Positions 45,900-58,979 of a stretch of 64,000 nt of DNA are shown here, in pieces. A program made the position numbers and the translations under genes. Each line of letters opens with the position of its first letter. Within the stretch, counting starts at the first letter, position 1. Source of the DNA: Marsupella aquatica (Eukaryota > Marchantiophyta); assembly GCA_973895155.1 (NCBI GenBank), contig OZ316893.1, forward strand, positions 6,572,001 to 6,636,000. The letters are read 5' to 3'. The notes beneath the pieces were generated by a model, which was not told where the DNA came from, ran no database searches, and saw only the letters and a program-made list of their open reading frames with translations.

Positions 45900-46590
45900 G
45901 TGAGATCAAATCACTGGTACTTATTAATCTACAATGCAGCTCAAAGAATCCATATCCTACAATGTGGTCATGGTAGTGAGCGGACGGCGACACACGATGA
46001 CATACGGGATGTGGTAGCCGCCATTGCTCGTGATTCCGAGTATCATGTTATGATGGAGCAACGACATGTGTTACCACCCCGGGATGGAGTTCCGGACAGG
46101 CGTCGGGCTGATTTGGTTTTTTCTCGCGCTGGTGTTCGTGCCCTTGGGGATGTGGTTGTTGCTGACCCCACGAGTGGAGCCAATTTGGCGTCCGCTGCCC
46201 ATATCCCGGATCATGCTGCCACGAGGGTTGCTTGCCTCAAGAAGGAGGCTTATGCTACGCGTTACCCAGGGGACCTTTTTTACCCATTTGCCGTGGAGGT
46301 CTTTGGAGCGCTGCACCCGATTTTTGACCATTTCTTGCGCTCCTGTGCGGTTCATTACGTCAAGTGGCGGCCTTATCCACCCGTCTCTGTTATCACAGCC
46401 TTTTTTTAGACAGCGGGTGTCCATTGCACTTCAGCGAGCACAAGCCTTCACTATCCTTCGTAGAGGAGAGGCGGTTGGAGTCAGGGCATCTAGTCGGATT
46501 CCCTTGCTTGACCCCCCTATGCAGTTCATGACCCCCCCTATGCAGTTCATGACGGAGCTTTATCAGGCCCTTCACTTTGCGGTTGGGTAG
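45900..46590 (+). pseudogene. 3' fragment of non-LTR retrotransposon with restriction-like endonuclease-type domain
   Basis: Frame 45900-46409 contains CGHGSERTATHDDIRDVVAA, RRRADLVFSRAGVRALGDVV, VADPTSGAN and RYPGDLFYPFAVEVFGALHP. This order (a His-rich approach, RxD, GDVVVADPT, then a Lys/Tyr-rich motif and AVEVFG) is what I associate with the C-terminal PD-(D/E)xK-like endonuclease region of certain plant LINE-type ORFs. At the 7-T run 46401-46407 the frame shifts to one ending at 46590 (VSIALQRAQAFTILRRGEAV). An 18-bp duplication (TATGCAGTTCATGAC) lies near 46520. No reverse transcriptase is present: 5'-truncated. Family assignment is tentative. Confidence 0.45.
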
Positions 46591-46700
46591 TCTTTAGGTT
46601 TGTGTGTCCTTTGTTCTCCATGGGCTGGGCACAACCTGGTCTTTTTTGTTTTTGCACTTTGGCCTTTTGGCCTTTTTTTCTTGTTTTCCCTTTTTTCTTG

Positions 46701-46778
46701 TATCCCGGTTCAGCGTTTTTTGGCCATCCTGTATCCCGGTTCAGCGTTTTTTGGCCATCCTGTCTCCCGGTTCAGCGC
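46701..46778 (+). repeat. 31-bp tandem repeat, 2.5 copies
   Basis: Unit TATCCCGGTTCAGCG, then TTTTTTGGCCATCCTG, at 46701-46731 and 46732-46762, with a partial third copy. It probably lies in the 3' untranslated part of the non-LTR fragment. Confidence 0.85.
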
Positions 46779-47236
46779 CCCTGCTCTTTGGCAGTCTGGT
46801 ATATATTCTCTTGGAATAGGCGGCTTGCAAGAAGAGCACTGAGCCACTCACTCAGTATCTGATCTCCATCCGTTTTCACATCGAGGTTGTAGGTTCAATT
46901 TTTTTTCCGCAAGAGATTGGGATGCGATGCGACGGGAAACGAGATTCCGATTTCTCAACTCCTTCGAATGGGCGGGATACAATTTTGAGTGATCAGAATT
47001 GGAGCTGAGCTTGGCACTGGAGGCTTCTTTGTAGGGATGCGTAAAGACTGAGCCTTCTTTAGTGCTTCATCAACTATCACAGATCTCTATTCAACAGCCT
47101 TTGTCTGATCAAAGTTGACAGCTAATGGGGCAAGGTTGACAGAGCCAGAATGTAGGGACGTGTGGACAAAGAGAACGGCGATGGCGAGCTTCGGCAGACG
47201 AGAAGGGATGCAAAAGTATATAGAGATTGGGCTTAT

Positions 47237-47244
47237 TATAAAAT
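47237..47244 (+). promoter_or_regulatory. TATA-like box of Ycf20-like gene
   Basis: TATAAAAT 156 bp before ATG 47400; a start of transcription near 47270 would give a leader of about 130 bases. Confidence 0.4.
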
Positions 47245-47399
47245 GTCTCGGCGAAGCAGATTCACTGGTTGTGCAAGGGTTTTAGGGTTCTTCTTCTGGA
47301 AGGATTGATTTATCTAGGTTTGGTTCCTCTGCTTCAACTTTTTGAGACTGGAGCACTGCAAGAGGGCAAATTTTCTGTCGTGGTGGTTTTACGTCCATA

Positions 47400-48385
47400 A
47401 TGACGCCAATGGCGGCAGGAGCTTCTTGCTCCCACATGCCGAGTCTAGCAGGAGGTCCTCTCAAGGGTTTCAGTTCCAATTCTCAGCGTCGTGATACCTG
47501 CCTGGGCGGAGTCCGATTTGTGGGCGTTGCCCTTGCATCCACCACCCTCGGCAATGATTTTTCGAGAAGGTTTAGGCTGCCCTCTGCCGCGAGGTGAGTT
47601 CCGCAAGAGCTCTGTGAGCTGGAATCAAGTTTTAATCAACAAAATTGGGTAGTGCAGATTGTAAATTCCAACATGAATCTACTAGACGGATGGTCTTTGC
47701 CAGAGTTCTAGGACTCATTTCTGCGAGAACGCTGATTCCTGGATTAACATAAAAGTTTAACTTGGGTGGTGCGATCGCCTCTCTTGATAGTCAGGATCAT
47801 TGCTGGTTTTCTTTTACAAGAACACTGGAGGACTCTGCTCTCCTTTGCCAAAGTAAGTGTACATGAAGCGGTGTTGACATATGTCATATGGTCAATATCT
47901 GCAGTACCCTCCCGTCACGAGTCTACCCTGAATCGCCTTGCGTCTTGGTTTAATCTTGCAGAATGGGAAGAGAGAAACTGGAGATAGTATCTGCACTGAA
48001 TACAGGACCCACAACTCCAGAAGAGGACAGCGGTCCGTCCTTTGGGCTTGGAGCAACCCGTCTCAAGAGAATAATCCAGAGTGGGTCGGAAAACTTTGTG
48101 AGTAGATTCCAAAGGAGTAGAAAGAATTTTCCCACGAAGATTTTCCTTCTCCTTTTAGGTTACTACTCAGCAAATGCATTGGCCACTGTTCTCGGTCAGA
48201 CTGGAGACTGGGATGTGTTGGCTGCAGGGATCCTGGTGGCTCTTATTGAGGGTATTGGGTACCTGATGTATAGGACGCCACCATTCCTTGGAGAACGGGG
48301 TAAGGAATTAGTTACTTTGGTCAACTTCTATAAATCTGGCTTCTCATTTGGTCTGTTTGTCGATGCATTCAAACTGGGAAGTTAA
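47400..48385 (+). CDS. Ycf20-like chloroplast protein, two exons
   Basis: Nuclear homologue of plastid/cyanobacterial Ycf20; plant members are thylakoid-associated and affect non-photochemical quenching. Exon 1 is 47400-47593 and exon 2 is 47962-48385, joined in phase 2 across a GT-AG intron, giving 205 residues. The N-terminal 65 residues are rich in Ser, Ala and Arg with few acids, as in a chloroplast transit peptide. The mature part has a first membrane segment (IFLLLLGYYSANALATVLG, about 125-143), then the family signature TGDWDVLAAG, a second segment (about 149-168) and the C-terminal VNFYKSGFSFGLFVDAFKLG. Length and signature match Arabidopsis Ycf20-like proteins (about 200-230). No defects seen. 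Confidence 0.9.
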
Positions 48386-51093
48386 GTCACAACTTGATCA
48401 CTCTCAGATACCCCTTTCGGAGAAAATCAACATTTCTGGCTTCCAGAGTTGTCCATTCTGTGTTGATGTTGATGGTTTCATCCTGGAATTCTTCTGCGTG
48501 ATAAAAAATGTAAGCATCAGTCGACTCATGAATCCAGCGTCTCGGCTGTATCTGAGAGAAGACTCTGACACACGTGCAACTCCGTCTCAGGCTTGCTGTT
48601 GCTGTTTAGTTCTCCGGGGAATGATTCATGGGTACGAATTGTAATTGCCCGTTACATATTCTTTGGCTGTGTGAGTAATCTCAGAGTCCAATCAACATAT
48701 CGCTTTTGTGTTACAGACTTGCTGAAATGGAGGTTTGCTAATTCGTGTGAGCGAGTGATCGATTTTGATGAAACTTATGCCGCATAATTGACGCATGGTA
48801 GAACGAACAGCGATTTCTATAGAACGCTACAGTTTATCAGAGACTCTAATCTCATGGTTGGTGCAATTATCGAAATGGTAAGTGCAAGAAATTGTGCGTA
48901 CATCATGTTGTTCGTAAAGGTTAGATTGATGAATTTCCCTCAGGGTTAAAATTTCGATAATACACTATCAGCAAGAATTTGCTGAAGATGATTGTCGTTT
49001 TAGTGCTCCTGCCAGATTTTCAACGAATTGGAACTTACATAGTTGAATTCCACAAAGTCGAAGTACCACATCGTTGAAAATCTATACCACAATTAAAGAT
49101 CATTCACTGTGCCATTGTGGTGCAGCCATTGTCCTTTCAATGTAAAATTCCCTTTGGACCCATCAAGTACCGTCGATCATAGTGCTTCAACGGAACACAA
49201 CAAAACTTGCGATGGAGCAACCATGGAGCTAGTCCCAATGCCCATCAGTAAATGCTCATTTTCCTCTCAAAGTTCAGCACAGAAACTTACTGTGGATTTT
49301 TTGCCCCACCACAAACTGACAAGCCTTTTTCATCATTCGCTGTGTCATTTTCCGAGACCGTCCAAGCGTGACCTTAAACATCCTGACAGCCATGGCCTTG
49401 CTCCGTCGCAGTTGGAGCTGTCCTTGATATAGAGGGTAGTGGGTTAGATCTGTCCACCAAACTTGCAAGAATGCATGAAGGGGGGGGGGGGGGGGTGTGG
49501 AGGGGGAAGGGGAAGGGGAAGGGGCGAACCAGCCAGGGGTTTGACCATGCCCTTTCTCTTTCTTTCATTCTCTATTCTAGAATCGCATGAGCTGGCAAGC
49601 AACAATAATCATAATTGAGCGTAGTAAAGTGCCTGTAGGCTTAAATGAACGTAGTAAAGTTCTTGAGTTGCGACAGTCAGATACCTTTCCGAGCGGAGTT
49701 GACCTCTTCCTTTCAAAAGCCAACTCGCTGGCTTGTACGCAGAAACCGGGGCAGACGCGGCAAATCACGCATTGGTCATCAGGGTGCTGCCCCCCAACTT
49801 AACTTTCCGACCTTTGGAGTTTAGCCGGAGATGGGCCCATGGGCCTCTTTAAATAATAAGAAAATAAACGTTGCCAACCCAGTGCCCACAAGCCCATTCA
49901 CATCCGTGACAGAAGCTTCCTAAGAAGTTAGAACTCCTCACGGTCATAAGGGTAGGTAACACCTCCCTTGCCGAGGAAGAGGTTGGGCAACGTCAATCCT
50001 TCTCGTTCATCACAATCATGCCCAAAACTAGAAGTTTTTGTAGTGAGAGTCCCAAAATCGGTACATTCAGAACACCGGCCGCATTTCCTTTTCGAGTTCA
50101 AAAGAGATCTCTCAAAATCAGTACAACAAGTGAGTTGTCAACTCCGGCCGAATGATATTTGGTTGCCGTAACAATAGTCAACCGCTGCACACATGTGACG
50201 ATCCCAGAACATCCACCATTCCCGGTCATTTCCAGCGGATCACCAGAGGAATCCTGCTCGAATTGAGTATGACTAAACCTAGCCCACAACTTGCAATGTC
50301 AACTCCTAGTGATGTTCACGTGGTTCAAGGGCGAAGAGCTTTCTTCGACAATTGCCCTTCAATCGGGAATCTTGTCCTTGAGAGAATTGACAACTGCAAT
50401 GATCTGTAATTGTCGACTACACGAACAGAAAGTCCACATACGGCGCCGCAACGACGAACACTAGCATGAAGACTTCAAACCGTTGATTTATTACATACTT
50501 TACACCTCGGAATGAAACCAAGCCAGATTATAATTTGAGCGTAATGCCTAACTACTGTTAACTCCGGGCTGCGCTTGGTGCCTTCATTATGATGAGCTCA
50601 CTGCCGCGTCAGTACTTCGTCTCATATTCACAAATAGAGTGGAGAGCGAGCAACGCAGTTGAAGATGCTTTGAATCGACATTGCCCCCCGTCCAGTCTTA
50701 ACTAATCGAACCTAATCTACACCACCTGCGTAAAGAATTTAAGACTACAGCCCGGTAGGTCGGACAATTGAACCTCGTCCGAGATCCATGCTCGCTGGTT
50801 GGCCCAAATGCAAGCCCTGGCTCTGATCTCCATCAAGAGAAGACTCTCGTCTGGTTGCTTGTTTGCTGCAACCGAGAATTTAATCCAGGACGCCTCAGGT
50901 CCGTCTCCACCGCTAATTTACTCAGTCGATCGCCAAACCTACCAGAAAAAATTGGTCCCTCATCTAGAGGAATTGCCGAATTGCCACACTTACCCCTGTT
51001 TAGTATGTAAAGCTTTTTGTGAATTTAACGAGAGCAGATTGAGAACACAATCTACTAGGGATTAATTCAAATGCCTGTTGTTGACGAGCCGAA
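48386..51093. other. Intergenic between Ycf20-like and RBOH
   Basis: No supported gene. It includes the 3' flank of the Ycf20-like gene, the poly-G/G-rich tract at 49480-49525, and the 3' flank of RBOH at the right. ACGTAGTAAAGT-like dodecamers repeat near 49620 and 49650. Confidence 0.4.
49480..49525 (+). repeat. 16-G homopolymer plus GGGGAA repeats
   Basis: A run of 16 G (49480-49495), followed by TGTGGAGGGGG and three AAGGGG units. It is highly prone to quadruplex formation and to sequencing error. Confidence 0.85.
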
Positions 51094-54000
51094 TTAAAAG
51101 TTTTCCTTGTGGAATTCGAACTTGGTGGTTGATTTCCTAGTGTATCTCTTGGCGAGGTTGCCCAGCTCCGTGGCCAAGACAGCTGGTCCACAGTAGAAGA
51201 CACCGACTCGCTTACCCTTGTGGGTGGCAGCCAGGTTGGAGAACACCTGTTTCCAGTTGGGGCGAGCAAAATGGGTCCTAGCCCTCGTGCCAGATACAAA
51301 ATCCACCCCATTCTTCGCGTGGTGGAGGGCCTGAACCATCATGATGAGTGCAGACCTTGTGTCCCCTTCCTCGTACACACTGGTGAGGTAGTTGTGCATC
51401 TCGATTAGGTGCTGCTGGTCGTTCTCCTCGACCTCCCTCATCACACCCCTGAACCAGTCGAAGGACCCTTGCTCTCTCGTGACCCAATAGAAGTACGCAT
51501 TGGTTGTACCCTGTTTCCTTCTCCTGGGTGTTGTTGATCCTGGATGGAGAGGAGAAGCACCCATACTTACGGACTCTTCTCTCATAGTGTTCAGCATGTC
51601 CTTCAGGATACTGATGAACGGAGTGGCTCCAATCCCAAGCCCTACGAGCAAAAGCACGTCATAATGTTTGTAGTCCTGAGCTGGTGCACCATACGGCCCA
51701 TCGATCTTGATCTTGGGAAACTGGACGTCCTGCACCAGCTCCCCACTCAAGCCCCAGTTGTTATGAGTTTGAAGTCTCTTTCTGTGACCTGACGCGTTTT
51801 GGAAGATGGTGCGTAACTCCTGCGTCCAATCTCCCAGGGTTCGAATGTGTACACTGAGGTAAGCGTCTCCTGGGGAGGAGGTGATGGAGAAGGGGTGCCA
51901 CTCGAATGGAGAAATCTCGGGGCAATTGACATACATGTACATTCCACTCTTGTAGACGAACTTGCGAGGTTTGGCAAAATGGAGTGAGAGCACGTTGCCT
52001 GGATAGATGGCAGCCTTAACCACATCCACCTGATACTTTCCAGCGCGCACAAATCGCAGCACTCGCTCGCCGATGTAGAGCAGCAACGGGATGGTGAGGT
52101 ACATCCAGGTGGTCATCTTCCACCACTCATGGCTGAAGAGCAGCATCTGAGAGTGAACAATGAGAAGGATGTAGACAATGATAAAAAGATGATGAGAATA
52201 CCAAAACACGTTGAATCCGGTCAATTTCTGGAATGGCCATGGCAACTTGATGAGACCTCTTCGGAACCAATGGGTAGCAAAGGTGAATGCAATTGCCATG
52301 AAAATCAGCATGAAGATTCCTGTTAGCCCCTCTGTCGATGTCACGAACCACCAGTAATTAGGCTGGGTGTTCAAATCGTCCCCCACGGAATTCTTAAACA
52401 CTGAAGGGCTGGCCAACACAATTCTGGGAAAATCACAACCCATATGCACTCCTACATGCACTGCAATAGCTAATGCGATTGCCGATGCAATCAACATATG
52501 AAAATTGATGCTGTCATCGAATGGAACGATATGGCGGAGGAACGTAGAGCGGAGATAGGTGAGTGTGTTGCGACACATGGGAAGAAGGATGATGGCCATG
52601 TTGAGCTTGAGGGTCTCTGCAGCACCCTTGGCAACAGGGAGGCAGTACCCCATGACTATGAATGCGTCGTGTTTCTGGTACTGCATGAATTTCCACGCGC
52701 AAAGCCCTGCCACGGCTCCCAGCCAAACGAGAATGATCCAAATTCTCTTCCAGTTGTCATACAGGAAATGGTGGATGGCATGACCCAAACGATGGAGCGG
52801 ATGCTTCTTTCGCGGGGGACCCAAGTTCTGACTGTATTGGACGTAAGTGTCCCGGTTGAATCCACCAATTGGACCTCTCAACAAGGCCTCTAGCTGCCAC
52901 AGCTCGATATATCCTTTACCTTCCGTGTCCAGTTCCTCCATGATCAAAGCTGCGTATTCTTCGGCCTGCTCTTGCAGCTTGTTGAGCTTGTTGGCCGAGG
53001 CACTCAACTTGAGCACCTCCATTACCTCGACACCGGAAATCTTCCCATCTGCATTCTTGTCACAGAGGTCAAAAAACATCTGCATTCTGCCATCGAAACT
53101 CTGGTCCGAAATCTGCACCCAATACTCGTACAGCTCCTCTTCGCTGAGAGCACCCACTTTCTTCCCTGCTCTCCGAGTCAGTGCATCGAATATCTCCTCA
53201 GCAAACTCCTTTGAGTTGGCCATGTCAATGCACTTTGCAAAGTCCTTCTTCAGCAGCATTCCGTCCCCATCCTTCAGAGTGTGGAACCTGGCTTTGACGT
53301 TCTCCCATTGTCTCTGTTGGTCGGCCGTAGCTGTCACCTTGTTGATGATTTTGAGCCCTTCCAAAGCATGCTCGGCTGAGGATATGCTTCTCTGTAACAC
53401 AATTGCTTCATCCTTGGTGAGCTGTGGCTCCTGCACGCTGGGATGAACATACACATGAGTTGGATCGAATGTCGATGACTGATCACTGCTCGTTCCCTCG
53501 TCATCACCAACAATCTGCCAGTCGGTACTGAACCTGCCTGATAGCAAGCGAGAGCCAGTCCTTGAGAGCCGCTTGAGCTCCTGGGAGAACTGCTTCACTC
53601 GCTGCGAAGCCGACAGCTTCCCGCTGTGGTGCAGGGGATGCCCAGCCCTCTTCTCCATGTAGTCCACCACGATACTAGCCTCACGAGGCGAGAACTCTCT
53701 GCCTTCCCCACTGGGCGAGGCTGGATTGACTTGCTGTAAGGTGACCCCGTCGTCTGCCAAAGCCAGAGTAACCTCCACCAATTCTTCATCGCTGTTTTCA
53801 TAATTGTCGCTCATACTATTTTGCCTGTGTTGCAGCTGCTGCCTCAGCTTTCTAGATACAGATGGAGAGAGCATTTCTATGACATGGTCGCTGGGATCCG
53901 GAGCATGTAGCATCTCTCCGTTCCATCTACTTCTGTTCGAGGATTTCGCTTGAGAGGCCTGGTGTGCTGCAGCTCTATCATCCTCGCCGTCAATGTTGAG

Positions 54001-54249
54001 CTCTCCCGAGAATCGGGTTTTCAGAGAACCTCTGGGAGGGTGAAGCAACTGGTGGGCTTGGTCCCCTGAGCTGTTCAGCTCTCCTGACGGGTTCCGACTC
54101 ACAGACTTCTTTAGAGCTGGCTTGATCAGCGGAATCTCATTGTGCTCTTCCACCCGCTCCGGAGGATCTGGCACTCGACTCATTGTTGCTCGATCTACTT
54201 TGCCCGTCCTTCCCGTCGACTTTTCCCTTCCTATCTCTGGCCTTGCCAA
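51094..54249 (-). CDS. RBOH: Respiratory burst oxidase homologue (NADPH oxidase), intronless
   Basis: Moves electrons from cytosolic NADPH across the plasma membrane to make superoxide. A single uninterrupted frame of 1051 residues. The N-terminal 270 residues are Ser-rich and probably phosphorylated. EF-hand 1 loop at 397-408 ([12 protein letters not shown]) is canonical; EF-hand 2 at 441-452 ([12 protein letters not shown]) is degenerate. The ferric-reductase membrane core spans about 500-740, with candidate haem histidines H584, H598, H602, H686/H687 and H699. FAD motif HPFSIT is at 785-790; the NADPH site [11 protein letters not shown] is at 870-880; it ends FHKENF as in all plant RBOHs. 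The Met at residue 23 (54183) is an alternative start. Arabidopsis RBOHs are about 840-950 residues with many introns, so the lack of introns is notable. All key residues look intact. Confidence 0.96.
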   Translation of the reverse strand: MARPEIGREKSTGRTGKVDRATMSRVPDPPERVEEHNEIPLIKPALKKSVSRNPSGELNSSGDQAHQLLHPPRGSLKTRFSGELNIDGEDDRAAAHQASQAKSSNRSRWNGEMLHAPDPSDHVIEMLSPSVSRKLRQQLQHRQNSMSDNYENSDEELVEVTLALADDGVTLQQVNPASPSGEGREFSPREASIVVDYMEKRAGHPLHHSGKLSASQRVKQFSQELKRLSRTGSRLLSGRFSTDWQIVGDDEGTSSDQSSTFDPTHVYVHPSVQEPQLTKDEAIVLQRSISSAEHALEGLKIINKVTATADQQRQWENVKARFHTLKDGDGMLLKKDFAKCIDMANSKEFAEEIFDALTRRAGKKVGALSEEELYEYWVQISDQSFDGRMQMFFDLCDKNADGKISGVEVMEVLKLSASANKLNKLQEQAEEYAALIMEELDTEGKGYIELWQLEALLRGPIGGFNRDTYVQYSQNLGPPRKKHPLHRLGHAIHHFLYDNWKRIWIILVWLGAVAGLCAWKFMQYQKHDAFIVMGYCLPVAKGAAETLKLNMAIILLPMCRNTLTYLRSTFLRHIVPFDDSINFHMLIASAIALAIAVHVGVHMGCDFPRIVLASPSVFKNSVGDDLNTQPNYWWFVTSTEGLTGIFMLIFMAIAFTFATHWFRRGLIKLPWPFQKLTGFNVFWYSHHLFIIVYILLIVHSQMLLFSHEWWKMTTWMYLTIPLLLYIGERVLRFVRAGKYQVDVVKAAIYPGNVLSLHFAKPRKFVYKSGMYMYVNCPEISPFEWHPFSITSSPGDAYLSVHIRTLGDWTQELRTIFQNASGHRKRLQTHNNWGLSGELVQDVQFPKIKIDGPYGAPAQDYKHYDVLLLVGLGIGATPFISILKDMLNTMREESVSMGASPLHPGSTTPRRRKQGTTNAYFYWVTREQGSFDWFRGVMREVEENDQQHLIEMHNYLTSVYEEGDTRSALIMMVQALHHAKNGVDFVSGTRARTHFARPNWKQVFSNLAATHKGKRVGVFYCGPAVLATELGNLAKRYTRKSTTKFEFHKENF

Positions 54250-56160
54250 ACGAACCCTCCTGCCTCGCTAATCTTCGTCGCTTTTCGCCGTAATCTAGTG
54301 TGATGGTTTTTACTTGAAGCGAGAAAAAGTGCATCCACCTCATACACACTGTACGAAAAGTCCAAATAGAGAAGGACTCAACAAAGGGAAGATCTTCTGC
54401 TGAAATCAATAATCTCCCCACTAAGACTCGCCTCGACACCTTTGGAGCTGAACCGCTTCCCCGGGCCTGATTGGTGGGCTAGCTTGGTTAATATTTTCTA
54501 TCAATAGACAGCAGTCTCGGCCCAAGCGATTCAGTGGCTAACACTCGTCCAGCTGGAAACCACACTAAGAAAGGCCGCCGCTGCTGCAGCAAAGGAGCAT
54601 CGCTCGGTTACCATCGAAGAATTATCCACCTCTATCTACCGACACAATTCGGAATGCCGATGGCCTCCTTTGACCGTTGGCTGACTTGAGCTCCACCCAA
54701 CATTCGCCCGGGAAAAACCTCTGACGAAAGAATGCTGAAGAACAAAAAAAACTGCCCTGCATTTCATTTCCCTCCCAGCCAAGACGATGATCCTGTTCTC
54801 CTTCCTTGATGCTAGACAGCTGGAAAATGGCCGGAATGCACCAAAGAACTCTTCCTTCGAAACCTTTCAAAGCAGATGCATCGAGAAATTCAGCTATTGT
54901 CCAAACGAAATCACCTTCCCGAAATCCAGACGTTCAGTTCTTACCAACACGAGACACGAGGAAAGCTGGAGAAGATAATTTCAACACACCAACACAGCTC
55001 CACATTGCTCACGAAACCTACCAACAAGTGCTTTCGACTGCGCAAGCAGCTCTATCCGTCCATCAAGGAGCATGTCATCCTCCTCGGACATCCACTGGAG
55101 CTGTCCGAAGGTGTGAATTAGATGTGGCCCTTGCAATTCCGCGAATCCGTTCCGCCAGGCCTCGGCTCTTTCACTGTGTTCTCCAGCAGTGCGATCCGAC
55201 AGGAAGACCTTCTCCCCGACAGAAAGACCTTCTCCACAGTAGACACGAGCTTCAAACTCTTAATCCGGCTACTAAGAAAGAGCACGCTACTACTAGTGTA
55301 CTCTAGGCTGCCATAGACTCGACAGCGTCGCCAATTTTAGGCGGCTCCTCGAGCACGTTCTAGGGAGGACAAAAAAAAAGTTTTCCGCCCTTTTCACTCT
55401 TGTCTTCGTGCGATGTTTTAGTCAATGATACTCCGGACTAAATCAATGCGGTCCCGAGGATTCAGTATCGGCGAGCGAGTCTCATCATCACTCGAGTCTC
55501 ATCGTCAGTACCACTACAGTCCTAAACTTCTTTGCTGCTGGTCTCTTGTGACGATCTGCACCACCACGCTTTAATTACACTGGCACTGACTGCCCGTCCC
55601 GTCCTGTGATCACTTCCACGGGTAGAGACCGTGACAACATCGAGAACGAAAAGAGTTTGTCCAGTTCTCGTCACTGGTTTTGGAGTGGGATTTCTCACTG
55701 AATAGTCGAAGCTAGAACGCGCACCTTAGCTCGTTGGAATGAGGATCGCATAAGCTTTCTCACGAGTCGATTTTCGCTCGAGTCCGCTCAGACTTGAGAA
55801 AGATCTGAGCCCCCGGAAACTGCACGGTCTGCCTCTGTCGCCTGGTTTATAGGCTCCCCGACGAAGGGCAGAAGCAAAGGCCGGGGATTGGCTGTCGCAA
55901 TCGAATGGCGTGATGCAATCCTGGCCGCGCCTTTCGCGAACGAATGGTGAAGGAAAATGTAGCACTGTATAATCATCACCATCCTTGTCGGGATGGATGC
56001 CGTCGTCATCCTCGCCTCGCTCCGAGTCAGTTACACGGTCAGACACTGACTCCGTGCGTCAGTCAGCGCTGAGGACACGGTTGTCGCTTCCATGGAGCTG
56101 GGGGTCAGGGGCGGGCGGAGCCGGGGCGGGACGAGTCGGGCGGGGTGGATAGGGCCCGCC
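54250..56160. other. RBOH upstream region, no gene
   Basis: Contains the RBOH promoter and leader. A minus-strand ATG at 54439 opens a 100-codon frame that overlaps the RBOH start out of frame (to 54137); if transcribed it would act as an upstream ORF. Several longer ORFs to 56046 on both strands have no recognisable content. Confidence 0.4.
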
Positions 56161-57939
56161 CCCTCTTTTTGAACATTCCACGAAGTCATGCTAAAGTGTT
56201 TGAGGCTTGCCTACGGTAGTTCCATGCGAAGGGAGAAGAGGATACGAGCACTCCCCCTCCCACCCCCTGGTGCCCCGTGTTGTACCGGTGCCATGCCCTT
56301 TCCCACAGGACCAAATATTTTTCATTTTAGGAATTTTCAATTTAGGAAGTATCACCAGGCCGTCTTAGTCTATTGGTCTCATTTATGCATTTTAAAAACA
56401 ATGTACACACTGAAAATTCAGTGTTTACACCAGGATTCTCCACCCAAAAAAAAACATTATTTTTAAGAACAATATTGTGAACTGAGATGACACTGCCTCA
56501 TACCACTTTCAACAAGACATACAATATTACAATGAATATATATAGAGTGAAATTGTTAAACCTCTCTCTATATATATAGAAACTATATATATAGAAAATA
56601 TATATAGAAAGATATAGAAACTAGCAGGCTTCATGTCAAGGGTGTTTGGGTGATTTAAACACTGACTCATTGGCTAAGTAATGTCAGACCTACATCCCTT
56701 GCTGCAGGATTGAATAATTGTAACTTGTGGTAAAATCTATGTAATGCAGGTCTTATGCATACCATGTGAATATATGGTTTAAAGTAATGAGATGTAATCA
56801 AGGCTGAGAGTGATTGCATTGGAGCAGCCTAAAGCGCGGGAAAGCTAAAAATCACCCAGACTCGCTCAAAATCACCCAAAGCACCTTAACAGCTAGAATT
56901 CAAAGGTGTTCCAGGTTTGAATGGGGGAGATGTGGTTGCAACAAGCTCATAGAGTGGACTTATTTGTTTTTGAATGCTTGGACTACCAAAGTCCTTGTGA
57001 AGACCATATAATTCCATTAGAGTTGTAATATGATATAGTGGTGGGTCATTTTGCATGGTGTCATTTATGAATGGTAGAAACAAGTAAAACAACATTAATA
57101 GCTCCTCCTTTACCTACCAGAAGCATTAAGGATGAGAGTTGTCACCTATTGACAAGTGAATATACACAATCATGATTGAATGTCATATTACAGGGGAAGG
57201 AAGTACCCTCTAGGAGGTGGATGGGAAATTGATCCTCCCGGGCCCATGCATTATATGCCCCTCACCTCATGTAGGACAGACATCAATGCTACTTTTCTAT
57301 TGGTTTCAAGATTCTTGGAGTGTTCTCGTACCCCTTGCCCTCTAACCATGGAACCCCGCCCTTTGAGTAAGATCTAAGCCTTGTGATATTTTAGGACAAC
57401 CCTCAAACTTGCACTTGGGAGTGGACCACAGGAATCATTTAGTGTAAACCCCCAAAAACACGTGAGAACAAACCAATCTCATGAGAATAAACATCTTGTT
57501 GAATGTAAGGTGGTACAAAGGTGTAAACTTACTGAGGTGGTACAAATTGAAAGATTGTACAATACTATACCAACAAGCCCCTAATTACTACTTTTCATAA
57601 TACATTTGCACACAATTGTGTAAAAGGAAGATGGCTTGGGCTTGCGCTTATCAGTCTCTGCACTACCCCATACGTGTAGGGAGTTTAGTGTGTGCCCTCC
57701 TGGGTTTATGCATAATTACAGAACTGCAACACATGCACTTTGAGCACTTAATGAAACAAATTAGGGCTTTTCTTCTTTTTTCTTGGGAAATCTGTGAAAC
57801 CCCACAGAAAGGGAATATTCAGCCACAATAGTTTGAACCCAAGACCTATCAGTCTCTACTTAAGTGAGCTACCACAAAGTCATGCCTCTCTGGGCTTGAC
57901 CACATCCACCAGAAATCTGCCCTCCGTGCTCAATGTCTT
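56161..57939. other. Intergenic, AT-rich, simple repeats
   Basis: A TATATATAGA microsatellite occupies about 56535-56620. No supported gene; GC content falls sharply at about 56,300. Confidence 0.45.
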
Positions 57940-58330
57940 TCAATAAAATGTTGACACTCATTTCAATAAAAACCCTAAACTTAGGAAAGAAAGACATGAA
58001 GGCAACTTAAGACACTATGTGTTCATGTTATTCATAATCACTTCTCTCACTCATGAGAATACTTTATTCAAGTGGTGGAGCCATTGGTTTCATCTCTAAG
58101 AGGTCACAAACTTTAAAAGGCTTAAGGGGGCTGCCAGTGTAAGTACAAAATGCTCTAGAATACCTAAAATTAAAGGGGTCTAAAAATTAATTAAAGATGT
58201 ATATATACAAATGCTGCTCCTTGATAAGGTACATTGAAATAAAAATACATGACACCAAAATTTCAATAAGACAAAATTTGAAAGGTGGATTCACTATATA
58301 GCAGCTTGTAGAACTTACATAGAATGTGCC
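57940..58330 (-). repeat. Dispersed AT-rich repeat family, copy 2 (inverted)
   Basis: Reads as the reverse complement of 43600-44000: GGTTTCATCTCTAAGAGGTC, then AAAGGGGTCTAAAAATTAAT and ACATTGAAATAAAAATACAT. Confidence 0.65.
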
Positions 58331-58979
58331 TAAGTAACTTGGAACTTTTTGTTACTGTTGGGGAGCCTTCTGTCTCTGATGTTACTTTGTCTTATGGAGA
58401 TTTTCGGGGAGATTTTTTTACTTTTGATATGTATTTTTGTTTCAATTTATTTTAGACAGAGTGTAACTATCCTTTGTATTTTTGGAATTTGAAATTATTT
58501 TTACCCCCACTTAGTGTTTTTAATTTATGTTTCCTAAGTCTATGGTTTTGAGAAACGTAAGAGTGGCTAATACGTGTTGAGGAAATCATGAGAGGCCCAC
58601 CATTTTTTAAATGGATTCATAATAGTTTAGAAGCTAAACAGTTGTCTAATAGAAAAATGGCATGTGCGGATCTAAGTGGGGCCAACACTTTGTAAAGGAA
58701 TAAGCATTGAGGCACAAGACCAACCACCCAAAACGGGACCTAAACCTAATTTATTCTTGCTTTAAAAGGGTTACTAGAAAATCATCCAAACTCTACAAAG
58801 GAATGATTCCCTATTCTTCTCAACATGGGAATCCCTGTGAGAGGGAAACAATGCAAGACAAACTATTTTTCTTTTCTTTTTAGGTACCTTAAAGAATATT
58901 TATTTTCTCATTTATCTGGATGAAATATTCCTAAAATATTTTATTACCATTTGGGGGATATTATTTAAAGTTGGAGCAC

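Noticed and set aside
52498-53446. Plus-strand ORFs opposite RBOH
   Set aside because: Antisense shadows of a fully conserved NADPH oxidase.
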